The position numbers and the translations under genes are program-made. The notes beneath the pieces were generated by a model. The model did no database searches. It was not told the DNA's origin and worked only from the letters and a program-made list of their open reading frames with translations. Of a stretch of DNA of 64,000 bases, positions 41,504 to 50,489 are shown one piece after another (position 1 is the stretch's first letter; every line of letters starts with the position of its first letter). Location of the stretch: NCBI GenBank assembly GCA_964242415.1, contig CAXTAT010000001.1, positions 1 through 64,000 on the forward strand. The letters are read 5' to 3'. This DNA comes from DASWOJ01 sp964242415 (GTDB lineage Bacteria > Pseudomonadota > Alphaproteobacteria > Acetobacterales > Acetobacteraceae).

Positions 41504-42553
41504 CTACTGCGCCAGCCAGGTGTTGAACCGCTTGCGCAGCTCTTCCCCGTGGTCGCCCCAGAAGAAGTAGTCCTGCACCAGCTCGGTCTTAGTGTTCGCG
41601 GGGGCCGTCGGCAGGTCGGCCAGCACGCCCGGCGAGATCTTCGGGATGGCTTCGGCGTTGGTCGGGCCATAGGCGATGTACTTGGACTGGTTCGCCATGT
41701 TCGCCGCGTCGCTGGCGAAGGCGATGAACTTGTACGAGTCGTCCAGGTGCTTGGCGCCCTTCGGGATCACCCAGAAATCGTAGTCCGGGACCTGGCCGTC
41801 CCAAACGATCTTGAAGTTCTTGCCGTCCGTCTTGGCCGCGTCATAGATGCGGCCGTTCCAGGCGGTGGTCATCACGACCTCCCCGCTCGCCAGCAACTGC
41901 GCCGGCTGCGCTCCGGCTTCCCACCAAACAACCTGGCTTTTGACGGTGTCGAGCTTCTTAAACGCCCGGTCCACCCCGGCCGGGGTCTTCAGCATCGCAT
42001 ACACCTGCTCGCGCGGCACGCCGTCCGCCATCAGCGCGAACTCCAGGTTCACGAATGGGCTTTTCTGCAAGCCGCGCTTGCCCGGGAACTTCTTCAAGTC
42101 GAACAGGTCGGCCAGCATCGTCGGGCCGGGCTTCAGCTTGTCCGCGTCATAGGCCATGATCGTCGAATACACGATGGTGCCCACGGCGCAGTCGGTCGTC
42201 GTGCCCTCCAGGAACTTCTTCTCGTCGCCGATCTTCGACCAGTCTAACTTCAGGAACAGGCCATCCTCGCAGCCCTGCAACGCGGTCTGGGTATCGACGT
42301 CGATCACGTCCCAGGTCACGTTGCCGCTCTCGACCATGGCGCGGATCTTGGCGATCTCGCCGTTGTATTCCTCGGTGGCGATCTTGCCGCCGTCCTGCTT
42401 CTCGAACGGCCGGAAATACGCCTCGTCCTGGCTGCGCTGGTATGCGCCGCCCCAGGACACGATGTTGAGGCTGGCAGCCCGCGCCGGGCCGCCGGCGGAC
42501 AGAAGCAGGCCCGCGGCTGCCAAGGCGCCCATGCACGTCAACCGGCTCAACAT
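41504..42553 (-). CDS. Periplasmic solute-binding protein (PotD-like)
   Basis: A 349-residue extracellular-binding protein, family 1/PotD type. The ATG at 42553 follows AGGGGGACC; longer frames are not used. The signal peptide is MLSRLTCMGALAAAGLLLSA with cleavage after PARA. The mature protein begins ASLNIVSWGGAYQRSQDEAY, and the segments WDVIDVDTQTALQGCEDG, AWNGRIYDAAKTDGKN and WVIPKGAKHLDDSYKFIAFA are typical of spermidine/putrescine-type binding proteins. The ligand cannot be read from sequence; neighbours suggest an amine. Between the ATPase and permease genes. Confidence 0.92.
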   Translation of the reverse strand: MLSRLTCMGALAAAGLLLSAGGPARAASLNIVSWGGAYQRSQDEAYFRPFEKQDGGKIATEEYNGEIAKIRAMVESGNVTWDVIDVDTQTALQGCEDGLFLKLDWSKIGDEKKFLEGTTTDCAVGTIVYSTIMAYDADKLKPGPTMLADLFDLKKFPGKRGLQKSPFVNLEFALMADGVPREQVYAMLKTPAGVDRAFKKLDTVKSQVVWWEAGAQPAQLLASGEVVMTTAWNGRIYDAAKTDGKNFKIVWDGQVPDYDFWVIPKGAKHLDDSYKFIAFASDAANMANQSKYIAYGPTNAEAIPKISPGVLADLPTAPANTKTELVQDYFFWGDHGEELRKRFNTWLAQ

Positions 42554-42591
42554 CGCTGTGGTCCCCCTATGTGGTTCGTTCCAACGCCGCC

Positions 42592-43731
42592 TCACGCATC
42601 CAGAGCGCGGCAGTCGTTCCAGTGCCAGCCCACCGTCACCGCCGCCCCAACCGCCAGGTCGCCATGGGCATGGCCGGCCGGCACCTTGACGATGAAGTCG
42701 TCCCGCCCGGCCAGCGCCAGCCGCACGCGGCGGTGGTCGCCGAGGTAGATCATCTCCTCCACCCGGGCATCGAAGCGGTTGCCGCCGACGGAGTCCGGCG
42801 GATCGATCATCGCCCGCTCCGGCCGGATCGACAGCACCGTGCGCGGCTCGCCGGGGCACACCGCCAGCGCCTCGACCTCCGGGCCGCCATCCAGGCGCAC
42901 CCGCACGCGCGGCCCGTCGCGGCCGGCGACGGCGCCGGGCAGCCGGTTGTTCTCGCCGATGAACTGCGCGACGAACGACGTGGCCGGCCGCTCATACAGC
43001 CCGGCGGCGTCGTCGAGCTGCTGGATGCGGCCCTCGTTGAACACGGCGATGCGGTCGGACATGGTCATCGCCTCGCCCTGGTCGTGCGTGACATAGACCA
43101 TCGTCACGCCCAGCCGCTCGTGCAGGTGCTTGATCTCGATCTGCAACTGCTCGCGCAACTGCTTGTCCAGCGCGCCCAGCGGCTCGTCCATCAGCACCAG
43201 CTTGGGCTCGAACACCAGCGCGCGGGCCAGCGCCACGCGCTGCTGCTGGCCGCCGGACAATTGCGCCGGGCGGCGGTCCTCCAGGCCCGACAGGCGCACG
43301 GTCCGCAGCACGCGGTCCACGCGCTCGGCAATCTCCAGGCGCGGGCACTTCCGGACGCTGAGCGGGAAGGCGATGTTCTGCCGCACCGTCATGTGCGGGA
43401 ACAGCGCGTAGTTCTGGAACACCATGCCGATGTTGCGCTTGTGCGGCGGCAGCGCCTCGATGGACGCGCCGTCGAGGAAGATGCGGCCATCGGTCGGCGC
43501 CTCGAACCCGGCCAGCATCATCAGCGTGGTCGTCTTGCCCGACCCGGATGGCCCCAGCAGCGTCAGGAACTCGCCCCGCCGCACCTTGAGGTTGAGATCA
43601 CGCACCACGAGGCTGTGGCCGTCATAGCTTTTTTGCAGGGCGACGAACTCGACGTAGGGGCGGTCTGCGTCCTGCAACGCCGATTCCTGCAGCGCCGGCG
43701 CTGCGTGCCGGTCGAGGGTCGCCGTGTTCAT
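42592..43731 (-). CDS. Polyamine-type ABC transporter ATPase (PotA-like)
   Basis: A 379-residue ATPase starting at 43731 (GGGTGG upstream). Walker A is GPSGSGKTTT, the Q-loop is in MVFQNYALFPHMT, the ABC signature is LSGGQQQRVALARAL, Walker B is LVLMDEPLGALDKQLR and the switch His is in VTHDQGEA. A C-terminal TOBE domain (about 285-375) includes IRPERAMI and GDHRRVRLAL, as in PotA. It is the first gene of the importer operon, whose upstream neighbour on the same strand is the PhyH gene beyond two hairpins. Confidence 0.93.
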   Translation of the reverse strand: MNTATLDRHAAPALQESALQDADRPYVEFVALQKSYDGHSLVVRDLNLKVRRGEFLTLLGPSGSGKTTTLMMLAGFEAPTDGRIFLDGASIEALPPHKRNIGMVFQNYALFPHMTVRQNIAFPLSVRKCPRLEIAERVDRVLRTVRLSGLEDRRPAQLSGGQQQRVALARALVFEPKLVLMDEPLGALDKQLREQLQIEIKHLHERLGVTMVYVTHDQGEAMTMSDRIAVFNEGRIQQLDDAAGLYERPATSFVAQFIGENNRLPGAVAGRDGPRVRVRLDGGPEVEALAVCPGEPRTVLSIRPERAMIDPPDSVGGNRFDARVEEMIYLGDHRRVRLALAGRDDFIVKVPAGHAHGDLAVGAAVTVGWHWNDCRALDA

Positions 43732-43835
43732 GTCGCCACCCTCCGCTTGCGATACCAAAGCCTGGGGCATGCCAGACGCTTCCGGCGCCGAGGGTCATGC
43801 AAGGGCGATGCCATCGGTGCGCATGCGGAACCTAA

Positions 43836-43855
43836 GCAAACCTCTGCAGGTTTGC
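43836..43855. terminator. Small hairpin downstream of PhyH gene
   Basis: Perfect arms GCAAACCT and AGGTTTGC with loop CTGC, in the gap between the PhyH gene and the ABC ATPase gene, next to a larger hairpin. Confidence 0.45.
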
Positions 43856-43869
43856 GCACAGATGAGAAC

Positions 43870-43938
43870 CTAAGCAGGCTTGCGCGGCTTGGCACGAGCG
43901 CAGGCCATCTGTGTGACAAGCCGCGCAAGCCTGCTTAG
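43870..43938. terminator. Large hairpin at the PhyH stop codon
   Basis: Perfect 22-bp inverted repeat (arms 43870-43891 and 43917-43938; arm begins CTAAGCAGGCTTGCGCGG) with a 25-base spacer. One arm covers the stop codon of the minus-strand PhyH gene. Most likely separates PhyH transcription from the importer operon; an arm shares CCTAAGCA with the smaller hairpin. Confidence 0.6.
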
Positions 43939-44792
43939 TCGGCCGCCGCCTGCTGCGCGAAGAACGATGCGCCTTTCGGCTTTTGCGGCAGCCGCATCGC
44001 GAATGGCACGCTGCGCACCGACCCTGTCGCCTCGCCGTGCACGATCAACCCTTCATGACGGCTTGGCAGCGGGTTGGCGCTGAGCGGGATGGCGTCCTCG
44101 GCCGAGTAAACGGCGATGTATAGCGTGCGCGCCCTGTCCGACCGGTTTGGCGCGGAACCGTGCAGCAGCCGCGTGTGCATCAGGCAGACCGACCCGGCCC
44201 TGCCGGTGCACAATACCGCCCGCGCCCGGCAGCGTTCCGTCGTTGCCGGGTCAACCGCGCCGGTGAAGCGGCCCTCATGCCACAGGCTTTCGAGCGGCCC
44301 CTTGTGGCTGCCTGGCAGGACCTCAAACGGGCCGTTCTCCGCCGTCACCTCGTCCAGCATCAGCAGGGCGGTCACCAGGTCGTCGTTGCTATGCGGGGTG
44401 AACGGGAAATCCTGGTGCCAATCGACCTTGGTCGCCGTCTGCGGCAGCTTCGAGTTGATCTTGGCATGGTGCAGCTTGACGTTGGGTCCGATCAGCCCGG
44501 CAACGGCGTCCACCATGCGCGACCGGGTCATCGCCTCGTGGAACGCTTCGGACACCTCGGCCGGAGACGACACCCGCCGCAGCCCCGGCGCGGCGGCGGT
44601 GTGCCCCGGCTCCAGGTCGAACCGGGGGCGGCCGTCGATCGTTTCGCCGTATGGGGCACGGTGCAGGCGGCTTTCCTCGACCCAGCCGTTGAAATCCTGC
44701 CGCAGCCGCGCCAGCAGGCCGGGCGCCACGACGTCATCCACGACGATGTAGCCATCCCGGCCGAATGCCTGAACCTGGTCCGCCGATAACAT
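43935..44792 (-). CDS. Phytanoyl-CoA dioxygenase (PhyH) family protein
   Basis: A 285-residue Fe(II)/2-oxoglutarate oxygenase of the PhyH family. The iron facial triad is visible: His-x-Asp in KVDWHQDFPFTPH near residue 125 and the distal His in LMHTRLLHGSAPNRS near 208; the 2-oxoglutarate-binding Arg is in RSDRARTLYIAVYSAED. Bacterial relatives hydroxylate or demethylate small metabolites, including ectoine and phosphonates. Its position between an amine-type importer and oxidative demethylase-like genes suggests it works on the imported compound. The substrate is not assigned. Confidence 0.88.
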   Translation of the reverse strand: MLSADQVQAFGRDGYIVVDDVVAPGLLARLRQDFNGWVEESRLHRAPYGETIDGRPRFDLEPGHTAAAPGLRRVSSPAEVSEAFHEAMTRSRMVDAVAGLIGPNVKLHHAKINSKLPQTATKVDWHQDFPFTPHSNDDLVTALLMLDEVTAENGPFEVLPGSHKGPLESLWHEGRFTGAVDPATTERCRARAVLCTGRAGSVCLMHTRLLHGSAPNRSDRARTLYIAVYSAEDAIPLSANPLPSRHEGLIVHGEATGSVRSVPFAMRLPQKPKGASFFAQQAAAD

Positions 44793-44951
44793 GAGGCCCT
44801 CTCAGGATGGGGCACCGTCGATGCTCGGCTTGAGCTTGCCCGCTGCTGTGGGGCCGTGCACCCTAAATCCGCATCCAGGATACAATCGGGCGGTGTGCTT
44901 TATACCGACCGCCATCTGCTCTGACCCTCGACGCTGCCGCACCAGGTCTGC

Positions 44952-45060
44952 CGCCGTCATTGCGAGCCGGCTTCGGCGTGGCAATCCAGGGATCACGGGC
45001 TGCGGTCCCGGTCTTGCACCCCCTGGATTGCCACGCCGAAGCCGGCCCGCAATGACGGCA
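44952..45060. repeat. Long inverted repeat of the CGTCATTGCGAG type
   Basis: Arms 44952-44991 and 45021-45060 are 40 bases long with two mismatches and a 29-base loop. They open with CCGTCATTGCGAGCCGGC and end GGCAATCCAGGG, a dispersed palindromic repeat known from many proteobacterial genomes. It fills the gap between the divergent PhyH and DUF3445 genes. Likely a MITE/REP-like element able to form a strong hairpin. Confidence 0.85.
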
Positions 45061-45110
45061 CCGGATCTGATGCAAAATCGTAACATATAAAGCGGAGGGC
45101 CATTGGTATC

Positions 45111-46013
45111 ATGCCGAGTCCACCCTTGCCGCCGGAGCGGCTGCTGCTGCCATTCAGCCCCGGGCCGTTCCGCATGACGCTGGGCCTGGTCGGCTGCGCG
45201 CCGGAGAACCTGGTCGAGATCGACGACCGCTACCCTGCCGAGATGGCCGAGCGGCGAAGCCTGCTGGCAACCCGGCACGCCGACGTGTTCGCCGCCGGGC
45301 GGGGATCGGACGCCGCAGGGACCGAGGTCTTGGAGGTGATGGCGGAACTGCTGCCGCGCCGCAGCCCCGGATGGTTCACGCGCGACGGCGCCCTGCTGCG
45401 CAACGGCCTGACAGGCGAGACCTGGGACATCGGCCGCCCCGCCTGCGACCCGCTCGAACTGGCGGGCCGGCTCGTGCAAGAAGACCTGTGCCTGATCGAC
45501 ACCTCCGGCGGGCCGCCGGTGCTCAGCGCGGCCATCCTGTGCGCGCCGTCGCGGTGGCGGCTGGATGAGAAGATCGGCCGCCCGCTGCTGGATGTGCACG
45601 AGGCGGTGCCGTTGTATGCGGACCGGCTGTCATCCGCGGTGGACCGGTTCATGGGGGCGCTCGCGCCGGGCAAGGTGGCCGAGCGGCTGAACTGGAGCAT
45701 CGTGGACGACGGCGCGCTGTTCCAGACCGGCGGCAAGCACCGGACCGCGCACGACCCAGCCATCACCCCCGCCAACGTGCCCGACACGCTGTTCCTTCGC
45801 GTCGAGCGGCAAACCCTGATGCGGCTGCCGCGCTGCGGGTTCGTGCTGTTCGCGATCCATGTGCACAGCTACCCGCTCCGCCGCGTGCTGGCCGTGCCCG
45901 GCGCGGCGGCGGACCTGGCCGCGGCGGTCCGCGCGCTGCCCGGCGCGATGGCCACCTACAAAAGCCTGCCGCCCGTCCGCGATGCGCTGCTGGCGTGCCT
46001 GGGCGGCGGTTGA
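45111..46013 (+). CDS. DUF3445 heme-dependent oxidative N-demethylase-like protein
   Basis: A 300-residue protein of the DUF3445 family. The N-terminal FSPGPFRMTLGLVGCAPENL, central ETWDIGRPACDPLELAGRLV with QEDLCLI, SAAILCAPSRWRLDEKIGRP and the C-terminal LFLRVERQTLMRLPRCGFVL are family marks. The family includes the alpha subunit-like heme oxygenase HODM that removes N-methyl groups from dimethylamine-type substrates. The heme pocket was not checked. One base of its stop overlaps the next start (TGATG), coupling it to the FAD oxidoreductase. Confidence 0.85.
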   Translation: MPSPPLPPERLLLPFSPGPFRMTLGLVGCAPENLVEIDDRYPAEMAERRSLLATRHADVFAAGRGSDAAGTEVLEVMAELLPRRSPGWFTRDGALLRNGLTGETWDIGRPACDPLELAGRLVQEDLCLIDTSGGPPVLSAAILCAPSRWRLDEKIGRPLLDVHEAVPLYADRLSSAVDRFMGALAPGKVAERLNWSIVDDGALFQTGGKHRTAHDPAITPANVPDTLFLRVERQTLMRLPRCGFVLFAIHVHSYPLRRVLAVPGAAADLAAAVRALPGAMATYKSLPPVRDALLACLGGG

Positions 46014-47296
46014 TGGCCCGGTCTCCCCCGCTCCGGCCGCTGTATGCCGACACGGCCGGCCCGGCGCCCGAAACGCCGAGGCTGGAGGGCGACGTGCGCG
46101 CGGACGCCGTGATCGTGGGCGGCGGCTTCACCGGGCTGTCCGCCGCGCTGCACCTGGCCGAGCAGGGCGTGGCCGTCAGGCTGGTCGAGGCGCATGACGT
46201 CGGCTGGGGCGCATCGGGCCGCAATGGCGGGCAGGTGAACCCGGGCTTGAAGGCCGACCCCGGCCAGGTCGTGCGCGATTTCGGCGCAGCGATGGGCGGG
46301 CGCATGGTCGGCCTCTCCGGCGCTGCGCCAGGGCGCGTGTTCGACCTGATCGAGCGGCACCAAATCGTGTGCGGGGCGCACCGCGGCGGCACGATCCGCG
46401 CCGCAAAGAACCGGGGCAACGCCGAGACTATCCAGCGCACGGCCGAGTCGTGGCTGGCGCATGGCGCCCCGGTCCGCGTGCTGGACAAGGCTGCAATGGC
46501 CGAGGCCACGGGCGCCGGACGATACCGCAACGGCCTGCTCGACCCGCGGGGCGGCAACTTGAACCCCTTGGCCTACGCCCGCGGCCTGGCCCGTGCGGCC
46601 CAGGGCGCCGGCGCCCGCATCCATGGCAGCAGCCCCGCGCTGCTCGTCCAGCCCGGCGCCGCCGGATGGCGCGTGACGACGCCGGCCGGCCGTGTCGAGG
46701 CGACGTGGCTGGTGCTGTGCACCAATGGCTACACGGACGGGCTTTGGCCCGGTCTCAAACGCTCGATCATCCCGGTTTACAGCATGATCGCCGCGAGCGA
46801 GCCGCTGCCGGACGACCTCGCCGCGCAGGTGATGCCAAGCCGGTCGGTGCTGTTCGAGATCGCCGGCATGACGGTGTACTACCGGATGGACGCCTCCAAC
46901 CGGCTGTTGATGGGCGGCCGGTCGCCCTCCCGCGACGTGGTGGGCCGGGCCGGGTATCAATACCTGATCGACTATGCGCAGGCCCTGTGGCCCCGGTTGA
47001 AGCCGGTGCGCTGGCCGCATGGCTGGAACGGCCAACTGGCGGTCAGCCCCGACCACTACCCGCATTTCCACGAGCCGGCGCCCGGCGTGATCGCCGTGCT
47101 CGCCTACAACGGCCGCGGCGTGGCGATGGCGACGGCGATGGGCGCGCAGATCGCCGCCCGCGTGCGGGGCGCCGCACCGGGCGACCTGGACATGCCGGTG
47201 ACGGACCTCAAGACGATCCCGTTCCATGGCCTGTGGCGGACGGTGGTGAGCGCCCGCATGGCCTACGGGCGGATCAGGGACAGCCTTGGGCTTTAA
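46013..47296 (+). CDS. DAO-family FAD-dependent oxidoreductase (PuuB/OrdL-like)
   Basis: A 427-residue flavoprotein. The start at 46013 overlaps the DUF3445 stop. The FAD dinucleotide motif is AVIVGGGFTGLSAALHLAEQ near residue 33, followed by GWGASGRNGGQVNPG, the hallmark of gamma-glutamylputrescine oxidase/OrdL relatives, and the C-terminal HYPHFHEPAPGVIAVLAYNG with RGVAMATAMG. Such enzymes oxidise amines to aldehydes with release of ammonia or amine. With the importer and demethylase-like genes it points to amine catabolism. No iron-sulfur or Rieske domain is fused here. Confidence 0.9.
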   Translation: MARSPPLRPLYADTAGPAPETPRLEGDVRADAVIVGGGFTGLSAALHLAEQGVAVRLVEAHDVGWGASGRNGGQVNPGLKADPGQVVRDFGAAMGGRMVGLSGAAPGRVFDLIERHQIVCGAHRGGTIRAAKNRGNAETIQRTAESWLAHGAPVRVLDKAAMAEATGAGRYRNGLLDPRGGNLNPLAYARGLARAAQGAGARIHGSSPALLVQPGAAGWRVTTPAGRVEATWLVLCTNGYTDGLWPGLKRSIIPVYSMIAASEPLPDDLAAQVMPSRSVLFEIAGMTVYYRMDASNRLLMGGRSPSRDVVGRAGYQYLIDYAQALWPRLKPVRWPHGWNGQLAVSPDHYPHFHEPAPGVIAVLAYNGRGVAMATAMGAQIAARVRGAAPGDLDMPVTDLKTIPFHGLWRTVVSARMAYGRIRDSLGL

Positions 47297-47309
47297 CCGC
47301 TGGGCCAGG

Positions 47310-47600
47310 GATCGTCGTGCCGGGCTGGATGCCGCCGCGCTCCCAGAGATCGCAGGCGAACGACGCGCCAGCCTCCGTCACCCGGCGCCGGCCCAATGGC
47401 CGTCCCGAACCGCCGGCTGCAACCGTCCAGGCTGGATCGCCGGCGATGCTGCCGTTGCGGCCCCCCAACAGGATGCGCGTGCCGTCCGGCGAAGGACGGT
47501 AGCAGTAGTGGCTGGCGGGAGTCGCCGCCCATCATCCGACGCAGCATCAAGTTGCCCATCAGCTTGGGCGACAGCAATGCGGGGTCATGGCCAGGGTCAC
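47310..47600 (-). pseudogene. Possible decayed FAD oxidoreductase fragment
   Basis: In the 369-base gap before the LLM gene, a minus-strand frame reads SHYCYRPSPDGTRILLGGRN, like the Y.Y.R.SPD...(L/F)GGR segment of DAO-family enzymes, with stops and frame changes on both sides. Nothing longer can be assembled by eye. Low confidence. Confidence 0.3.
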
Positions 47601-47665
47601 GACTGGTACGTTGCTTGCGTCGCCGGCCGGCCTGCACGCCAGTCTGCACGGAGGACGCCGCGCCC

Positions 47666-48976
47666 ATGCCCCACCCCTTCCACCTCGGCTGGTTCCTGCA
47701 AGGCTCCAGCGCCCAGGCCTGGAACGAGCCGTGGACCGGCGGCATCGGTGCGGACTGGCGCGTGCCGGAGCTGTTCATCGACCTGGCCCGCGCCCTGGAA
47801 CGGGCGTGCTTCGACTACGTGCTGATCGAGGACTCCTCCTACGTCGGCGAAAGCTATGGCAGCTCGCGCGACATCTACCTGCGCAACGCGCTGTCCGTGC
47901 CGCGGCAGGACCCTTCGGTGGTCGCCAGCATCCTGACCCAGGCGACGCAGCGGATCGGCATCGTGCCGACCTTCGCCACCTTCGCCTATCCGCCCTACCT
48001 GCTGGCGCGGCTGGTGGCCTCCCTGGACCAGGTGTCGTCCGGGCGCATCGGATGGAACATGGTCACCGGCAGCTCCGACGTCGCGGCCCGCAACTTCGGC
48101 CTGGACGGCCTGCCGGAGCACGACCTGCGCTATGACATGGCCGACGAGTACATGGACCTCGTGAACCAGCTCTGGGCCTCGTGGGAGCCTGGCGCCATCG
48201 TGGCGGACGCGGAGACGGGCGTGTTCGCCGACCCGGCGCGGGTGCACTCCATCGACTTCGAGGGGCGCTGGTACAAATCGCGGGGGCCGTTGAACTCCGG
48301 CCCCTGCGTGCAGGGCCGCCCGGTGATCGCGCAGGCCGGCGGCTCGCCGCGCGGGCGGCAGTTCGCGTCCCTGCACGCCGACACCATCATTGCCGCAGTG
48401 AAGGGGGTTGACGCCATGCGGGCCTACCGCGACGACCTGCGCGCCCGCGCCGCCGCGCAGGGCCGCGACCCCGACGGCTGCAAGCTGCTGTTCCTGATCG
48501 CCCCCATCATCGGCGAGTCCCAGGACGACGCCCTGGCGCAGCGCGCCCGCCGGGCCGAGTGGGCGGTGCGGCGCATGGACCAGCGCCTCGCCCACTTCAG
48601 CAAGATCACCAACATCGACTTCGCGGCGCTGGACATGGATGCGCCGCTCGGGGAGCTGACCACGAACGGCCACCAGCAGAGCCTGAACGAGTTCCTGCGC
48701 AAGGCAGGCCGCCGGACGTTGCGCGAAACTATGGCGGACCCCGACAGCACGGTGCAGTCGGTCGAGCTGGTTGGCACGCCCGACGCGGTTGCGGCGCAGA
48801 TGGGCGAGGTAATGCAGGCGGTGGGCGGCGACGGCTTCCTGTTCTCGCTGCCCAATGTCAGCCGGCGCACGGTCGCCGAGGTTGCCGACGGGCTGGTGCC
48901 GGCGCTGCAGCGGCGGGGGCTGGTTCGCATGGCCTACGCCCACCCGCACTTTCGGGACAACCTGCTGGAGTTCTAG
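47666..48976 (+). CDS. LLM-class flavin-dependent monooxygenase (NtaA/SnaA/DszA type)
   Basis: A 436-residue protein from the ATG at 47666 (GGAGG upstream). The TIM-barrel luciferase fold of the nitrilotriacetate/pristinamycin/dibenzothiophene monooxygenase group is recognised from HLGWFLQGSSAQAWNEPWTG, YVLIEDSSY, FATFAYPPYLLARLVASLDQ, GRIGWNMVTGSSDVAARNFG and RPVIAQAGGSPRGRQFAS. The enzymes use FMNH2 from a separate reductase to oxygenate substrates such as aminopolycarboxylates or sulfur heterocycles. No reductase gene is next to it. It probably works on the compound handled by the neighbouring importer and oxidases. Confidence 0.9.
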   Translation: MPHPFHLGWFLQGSSAQAWNEPWTGGIGADWRVPELFIDLARALERACFDYVLIEDSSYVGESYGSSRDIYLRNALSVPRQDPSVVASILTQATQRIGIVPTFATFAYPPYLLARLVASLDQVSSGRIGWNMVTGSSDVAARNFGLDGLPEHDLRYDMADEYMDLVNQLWASWEPGAIVADAETGVFADPARVHSIDFEGRWYKSRGPLNSGPCVQGRPVIAQAGGSPRGRQFASLHADTIIAAVKGVDAMRAYRDDLRARAAAQGRDPDGCKLLFLIAPIIGESQDDALAQRARRAEWAVRRMDQRLAHFSKITNIDFAALDMDAPLGELTTNGHQQSLNEFLRKAGRRTLRETMADPDSTVQSVELVGTPDAVAAQMGEVMQAVGGDGFLFSLPNVSRRTVAEVADGLVPALQRRGLVRMAYAHPHFRDNLLEF

Positions 48977-49069
48977 GTGCCTGATCCCGGCATGGGGTAG
49001 CCCCGGCGCTGGCTTGCGGCCGGACCAGAAGGCACTCCCCTGCCGGGACACGGAGGTGCCCGCCCCGGT

Positions 49070-50011
49070 TCAGTAGCCGCGAACGGGGTCGAACAGGTTG
49101 GGCAGCGCCATCCCTGCCTCCAGCCGCCGGATCACCTCGGCCACGTAGTGCGCCCGGGACCGGCGGCTGGCCAGGCTGGCCAGGTGCGGCGTGACGGTCA
49201 CCAGCGGGTGCGCCCACGCCGGGTGGCCCGGCGGCAGCGGCTCCTCGGTGAACACGTCCAGCACCGCGCCGCTCACCCTGCCCGCGTCCAGCGCCGCCGC
49301 AAGGTCCTCCCACACAAGCTGCGGGCCGCGCGCCGCGTTCACCACCGCCGCACCCGGCGGCAGCAAGGCCAGCGTTTCCGCCCGGATCGCCCCGCGCGTG
49401 TCCGGGGTGTCCGGCAGCAGGCACACCAGGATGTCCGACCGGCGCAGGAAGGCGTCCAGCCCGGCCCCGCCCACATGGCACTCCACGCCGGGCACCGCCT
49501 TGGGCGAGCGCGCCCATCCGACGACGCTGAAGCCGAGGGCCACGAGCATCATGGCCGACTTGCTGCCGAGGTTGCCGAGTCCCATGACCCCTACCGTCAC
49601 CTCGGGCGCGCAACGCCCCGCCTCGATGTTCTCCCAGCGCCCCTTCGCCTGCGCGAGCGTGATCCGGCGCCAGTCCCGCAGCAGCGCCAGGCAGGCGAGG
49701 CACACGTACTCGCCCATGCGCTGCGCCGGCTCCTCGCCGCCCATGCGCACCAGCGGGAGGTGCGCGGGCCACGCCGGGTCGCGGGTGATGTGGTCCACCC
49801 CCGCGCCCGGCGAGACGATCAGGCGCAGGTTCGGCAGCGCGGCGAGCCGGCCCGGCTCCGGCTCCCAGGGGAAGGCATAATGCACCTGCGCCGGGTCCGC
49901 GGCCGGGTCGTCCCACCCGTGCACCGCCAAGCCTGGCGCGGCCTCGGCGAAGTGGCGGCGCCACTCGGGCAACGCCGCCGGGCCACCCGACTTGACGAGC
50001 AGGATGCTCAC
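49070..50011 (-). CDS. D-2-hydroxyacid dehydrogenase (GhrA-like glyoxylate/hydroxypyruvate reductase)
   Basis: A 313-residue NAD(P)-dependent dehydrogenase. The cofactor motif is VGVMGLGNLGSKSAMMLVAL near residue 140. The catalytic trio of the family is present: Arg in VVNAARGPQLV, Glu in LDVFTEEPLPPGHPAW and His in TPHLASLASRR. The overall pattern (NLRLIVSPGAGVDHI, RMGEYVCLACLALLRDWR) matches GhrA. Glyoxylate is a product of oxidation of N-substituted glycines, so reduction of glyoxylate from the neighbouring pathway is plausible. Convergent with the LLM gene. Confidence 0.9.
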   Translation of the reverse strand: MSILLVKSGGPAALPEWRRHFAEAAPGLAVHGWDDPAADPAQVHYAFPWEPEPGRLAALPNLRLIVSPGAGVDHITRDPAWPAHLPLVRMGGEEPAQRMGEYVCLACLALLRDWRRITLAQAKGRWENIEAGRCAPEVTVGVMGLGNLGSKSAMMLVALGFSVVGWARSPKAVPGVECHVGGAGLDAFLRRSDILVCLLPDTPDTRGAIRAETLALLPPGAAVVNAARGPQLVWEDLAAALDAGRVSGAVLDVFTEEPLPPGHPAWAHPLVTVTPHLASLASRRSRAHYVAEVIRRLEAGMALPNLFDPVRGY

Positions 50012-50253
50012 TTGGTTGCGCCGAAGGGCCTGCGAACCTTGCGCAAGCCGTCCGCGGCAGATGCCGGTTCGAGGGGATGACGTGGGATCAAGGTCGAACC
50101 TTCAGGTCAGGTGAGGAGAGCAGGCAGCCTTGGCTGGACGGACCGCGCGCCGCCATGCCCGCAATCTTGCGGGGTTTGGCCCATGGCGGCTTAGCCTGTG
50201 GCAGCCTGGCATCGCCGCCGGCCTCCTGTCATGCGCGGCAGGTGGTTGCGGGA

Positions 50254-50430
50254 TTACGGCGGCGCATACCCCTGCACCGTCTTGAACCGGCTCAGCAGGT
50301 AATCGCCGGACTTGACCGGCGCATGGCGCGGCGGGTTCCCGGGCGACGACAGGCCTGGCAGGCAAGCAACCGGGGCGTCGTAGTCGAGGTTGAGGAATGT
50401 CAGGATCGAGTAGAGCTCCCGGCCCGCGCG
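50254..50430 (-). pseudogene. Isopenicillin-N-synthase-like oxygenase C-terminal fragment
   Basis: The minus strand reads RAGRELYSILTFLNLDYDAP then VACLPGLSSPGNPPRHAPVK and SGDYLLSRFKTVQGYAPP, ending at a stop at 50254. This is the C-terminal end of 2-oxoglutarate/Fe oxygenases of the isopenicillin N synthase family (R.S...F.N...D..V.CLP......PP...(I/V)..GDYLL.R). A stop lies just upstream and the catalytic core is missing. The rest of 50012-50489 holds nothing recognisable. Confidence 0.65.
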
Positions 50431-50489
50431 GTCTCAGCCATCAACCCGGCTACGCCCCACCGCCCCATAAGCCGCCATATCGGGTCGCG

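Noticed and set aside
40553..42247. A 564-codon plus-strand frame across the permease and binding-protein genes
   Set aside because: Crosses two recognised minus-strand genes and has low-complexity Arg/Gln/His content.
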